Source of the DNA: Betaproteobacteria bacterium
GTDB taxonomy: Bacteria; Pseudomonadota; Gammaproteobacteria; Burkholderiales; SG8-39
Direction: 5' to 3'
Assembly (NCBI GenBank): GCA_009693345.1
Contig: SHXL01000054.1
Coordinates: 1-14,224, forward strand
DNA length: 14,224 bases
Shown: in pieces, positions 13,436 through 14,224 of the stretch
Layout of the letters: each line of letters begins with the position of its first letter
Numbering within the stretch: position 1 is the stretch's first letter
Made by a program: the position numbers and the translations under genes
Notes under the pieces: model-generated
What the model saw: only the letters and a program-made list of their open reading frames with translations
What the model was told of the DNA's origin: nothing
The model's database searches: none

Positions 13436-14072
13436 GTAGTTTTCCCAATTCGGCGCTGCCCGATGTTGCCGCCGGCGGTGCGGTCGCCGCAAGCGAGAGG
13501 CGCGCGGCAATGCGTTTGAACCAGTCGCACAGCTTCGGGTGCCCCGGCTGCCAGCGAAAATCGGGATTGCGGGCTTCGAGCCCGAGGGCGCAAGCGAGCG
13601 TGAGCTGCACCATGTTCAATGCACCGCGCATCAGCGGATGGCCGATTTCCGCTTCCCACACATCGGCCATGCGCCGGGCGCACTCCGCTTCGTGCTGAAT
13701 GACACTGGGCGACTGCTCGTGTTGCGGCCGGGTGATCTCGCGGCCCCAGACCGAGAGGCCGTCCACCATGCTTCGCGCCAGGGCTTCGAGGCGGCGCGCC
13801 TCCCATGCCTCGCCGCCGCCCGGCAGGTCGAAGACCGGTTTGCCGTCGAAGTGATCGAGCCAGGCGCAGATCACGGCGGATTCTTCCATCCCGGCGCCGT
13901 CGTCCCGGACGAGATAGGGAACGCGGCCCGATGGGTTGATCTTGTAGTACGGGCTTTCCGCGGCGCGGGTCATTGCCAAGATGACCTCCACCCGGCTCTC
14001 CAGTCCCTTTTCGATGACCACGATTCGCGCCATGCGTGCGTAGGGAGAGCCCGGCGTGACGTAGAGCTTCAT
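13428..14072 (-). CDS. Glutathione S-transferase family protein
   Basis: A 214-residue GST. The N-terminal thioredoxin-like domain shows MKLYVTPGSPYARMARI (1-17) with S9 as the likely glutathione-activating residue, GRVPYL (49-54) with cis-Pro52, and ESAVI (64-68), whose Glu-Ser binds the glutathione gamma-glutamyl group. The rest is the helical C-terminal domain with the usual NPDFRWQPGHPKLCDWFKRI-type ending. It would conjugate, isomerise or reductively cleave an electrophile in the cytoplasm. The start at 14072 fits the family; a longer frame from 14123 adds residues that overlap the upstream Bug gene and are not GST-like. It begins 8 bp after the Bug stop and overlaps the DUF1272 gene. 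Its place in an aromatic-acid operon suggests detoxifying a reactive intermediate (inference). Confidence 0.9.
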   Translation of the reverse strand: MKLYVTPGSPYARMARIVVIEKGLESRVEVILAMTRAAESPYYKINPSGRVPYLVRDDGAGMEESAVICAWLDHFDGKPVFDLPGGGEAWEARRLEALARSMVDGLSVWGREITRPQHEQSPSVIQHEAECARRMADVWEAEIGHPLMRGALNMVQLTLACALGLEARNPDFRWQPGHPKLCDWFKRIAARLSLAATAPPAATSGSAELGKLHA

Positions 14073-14080
14073 GCCGCGCT

Positions 14081-14224
14081 TCAGTCCGCAAATACCCCGG
14101 TCTTGCGGATGATCGGCGTCCACTTCTCCACTTCGGACTTGAGCAGCGCGCGCAGCGATTCCGGGTTTGCCTTGGCGAGCGGCGCCGGCTCGGCGCCAAG
14201 ATCCGCGAGACGGCTGCGGAACAC
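14081..14224 (-). CDS. C-terminal end of a second Bug-family substrate-binding protein (partial)
   Basis: The frame enters from the right edge and codes for 47 residues ending in VEKWTPIIRKTGVFAD, preceded by FRSRLADLGAEPAPLAKANPESLRALLKSE. This is the typical last helix and tail of TctC/Bug receptors, in which a GAEP...E..KW..VIR..G pattern is conserved. The start lies outside the window. It precedes the GST gene by 8 bp and is thus probably an early gene of the anthranilate-type operon, where it would capture the aromatic or related acid in the periplasm. The family call rests on the C-terminus alone. Confidence 0.82.
   Translation of the reverse strand: MFRSRLADLGAEPAPLAKANPESLRALLKSEVEKWTPIIRKTGVFAD

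Noticed and set aside
13436..13510. N-terminal extension of the DUF1272 gene
   Set aside because: The Arg/His-rich residues are an out-of-phase reading of the GST end; the family begins at MLEVRP and a ribosome site precedes that ATG.
1..14224. CRISPR array, tRNA, rRNA or insertion-sequence ends
   Set aside because: No regularly spaced repeats, cloverleaf or inverted-repeat pairs with transposase motifs were found by eye.

Overview
The window reads as a GC-rich (roughly 65%) Betaproteobacterium, most likely Burkholderiales or a relative. The reasons are two orphan Bug-family (tripartite tricarboxylate transporter type) periplasmic binding proteins, a 2-aminobenzoyl-CoA type aromatic pathway of the kind known from Azoarcus, tightly packed operons with ATGA overlaps, and GC-rich codon use. 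This is an inference from gene content; no rRNA or tRNA gene is present.

Layout. (A) 2-226: the 3' part of a D12-class (Dam-like) adenine methyltransferase, broken off shortly after its DPPY motif. It runs into (B) 223-5645 (+), a six-gene operon: short-chain dehydrogenase, Bug binding protein, PEP mutase/isocitrate lyase-family C-C lyase, LeuC-like and LeuD-like aconitase-family subunits, and a TfdA/TauD-like 2-oxoglutarate dioxygenase. The set resembles a catabolic route for a branched hydroxy-dicarboxylate (hydration or isomerisation by the LeuCD-like enzyme, cleavage to pyruvate or oxaloacetate by the lyase) and not leucine synthesis. (C) 5639-7454 (-): a Ser/Thr protein kinase with a C-terminal cyclic-nucleotide-binding-like domain, followed by a small exported protein of unknown function. 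Divergent to it is a small lipoprotein gene (7504-7818, +). (D) 7815-14224 (-): a long operon transcribed right to left: Bug binding protein (cut by the window edge), GST, DUF1272 zinc protein, cupin, a caspase/CHAT-like (DUF6642-like) protein, a 2-aminobenzoate/benzoate-CoA ligase, a Rid-family protein, and a two-domain flavin monooxygenase/Old-Yellow-Enzyme fusion. The last three look like the core of aerobic 2-aminobenzoyl-CoA (anthranilate) catabolism: ligase makes the CoA thioester, fusion enzyme hydroxylates and reduces the ring, Rid protein may handle the enamine product.

The two convergent gene pairs (TauD-like/exported protein, lipoprotein/monooxygenase) overlap at their stop codons, so there is no room for ordinary terminators. 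No gap longer than 50 bases exists anywhere. Short AT-rich patches (33-43% GC by hand count) recur inside otherwise GC-rich genes without breaking the frames. The points most worth following up are the caspase-like protein translationally coupled to the CoA ligase, the Rid protein lacking the usual catalytic arginine, the divergent LeuD-like active-site motif in operon B, and the kinase-cNMP fusion.
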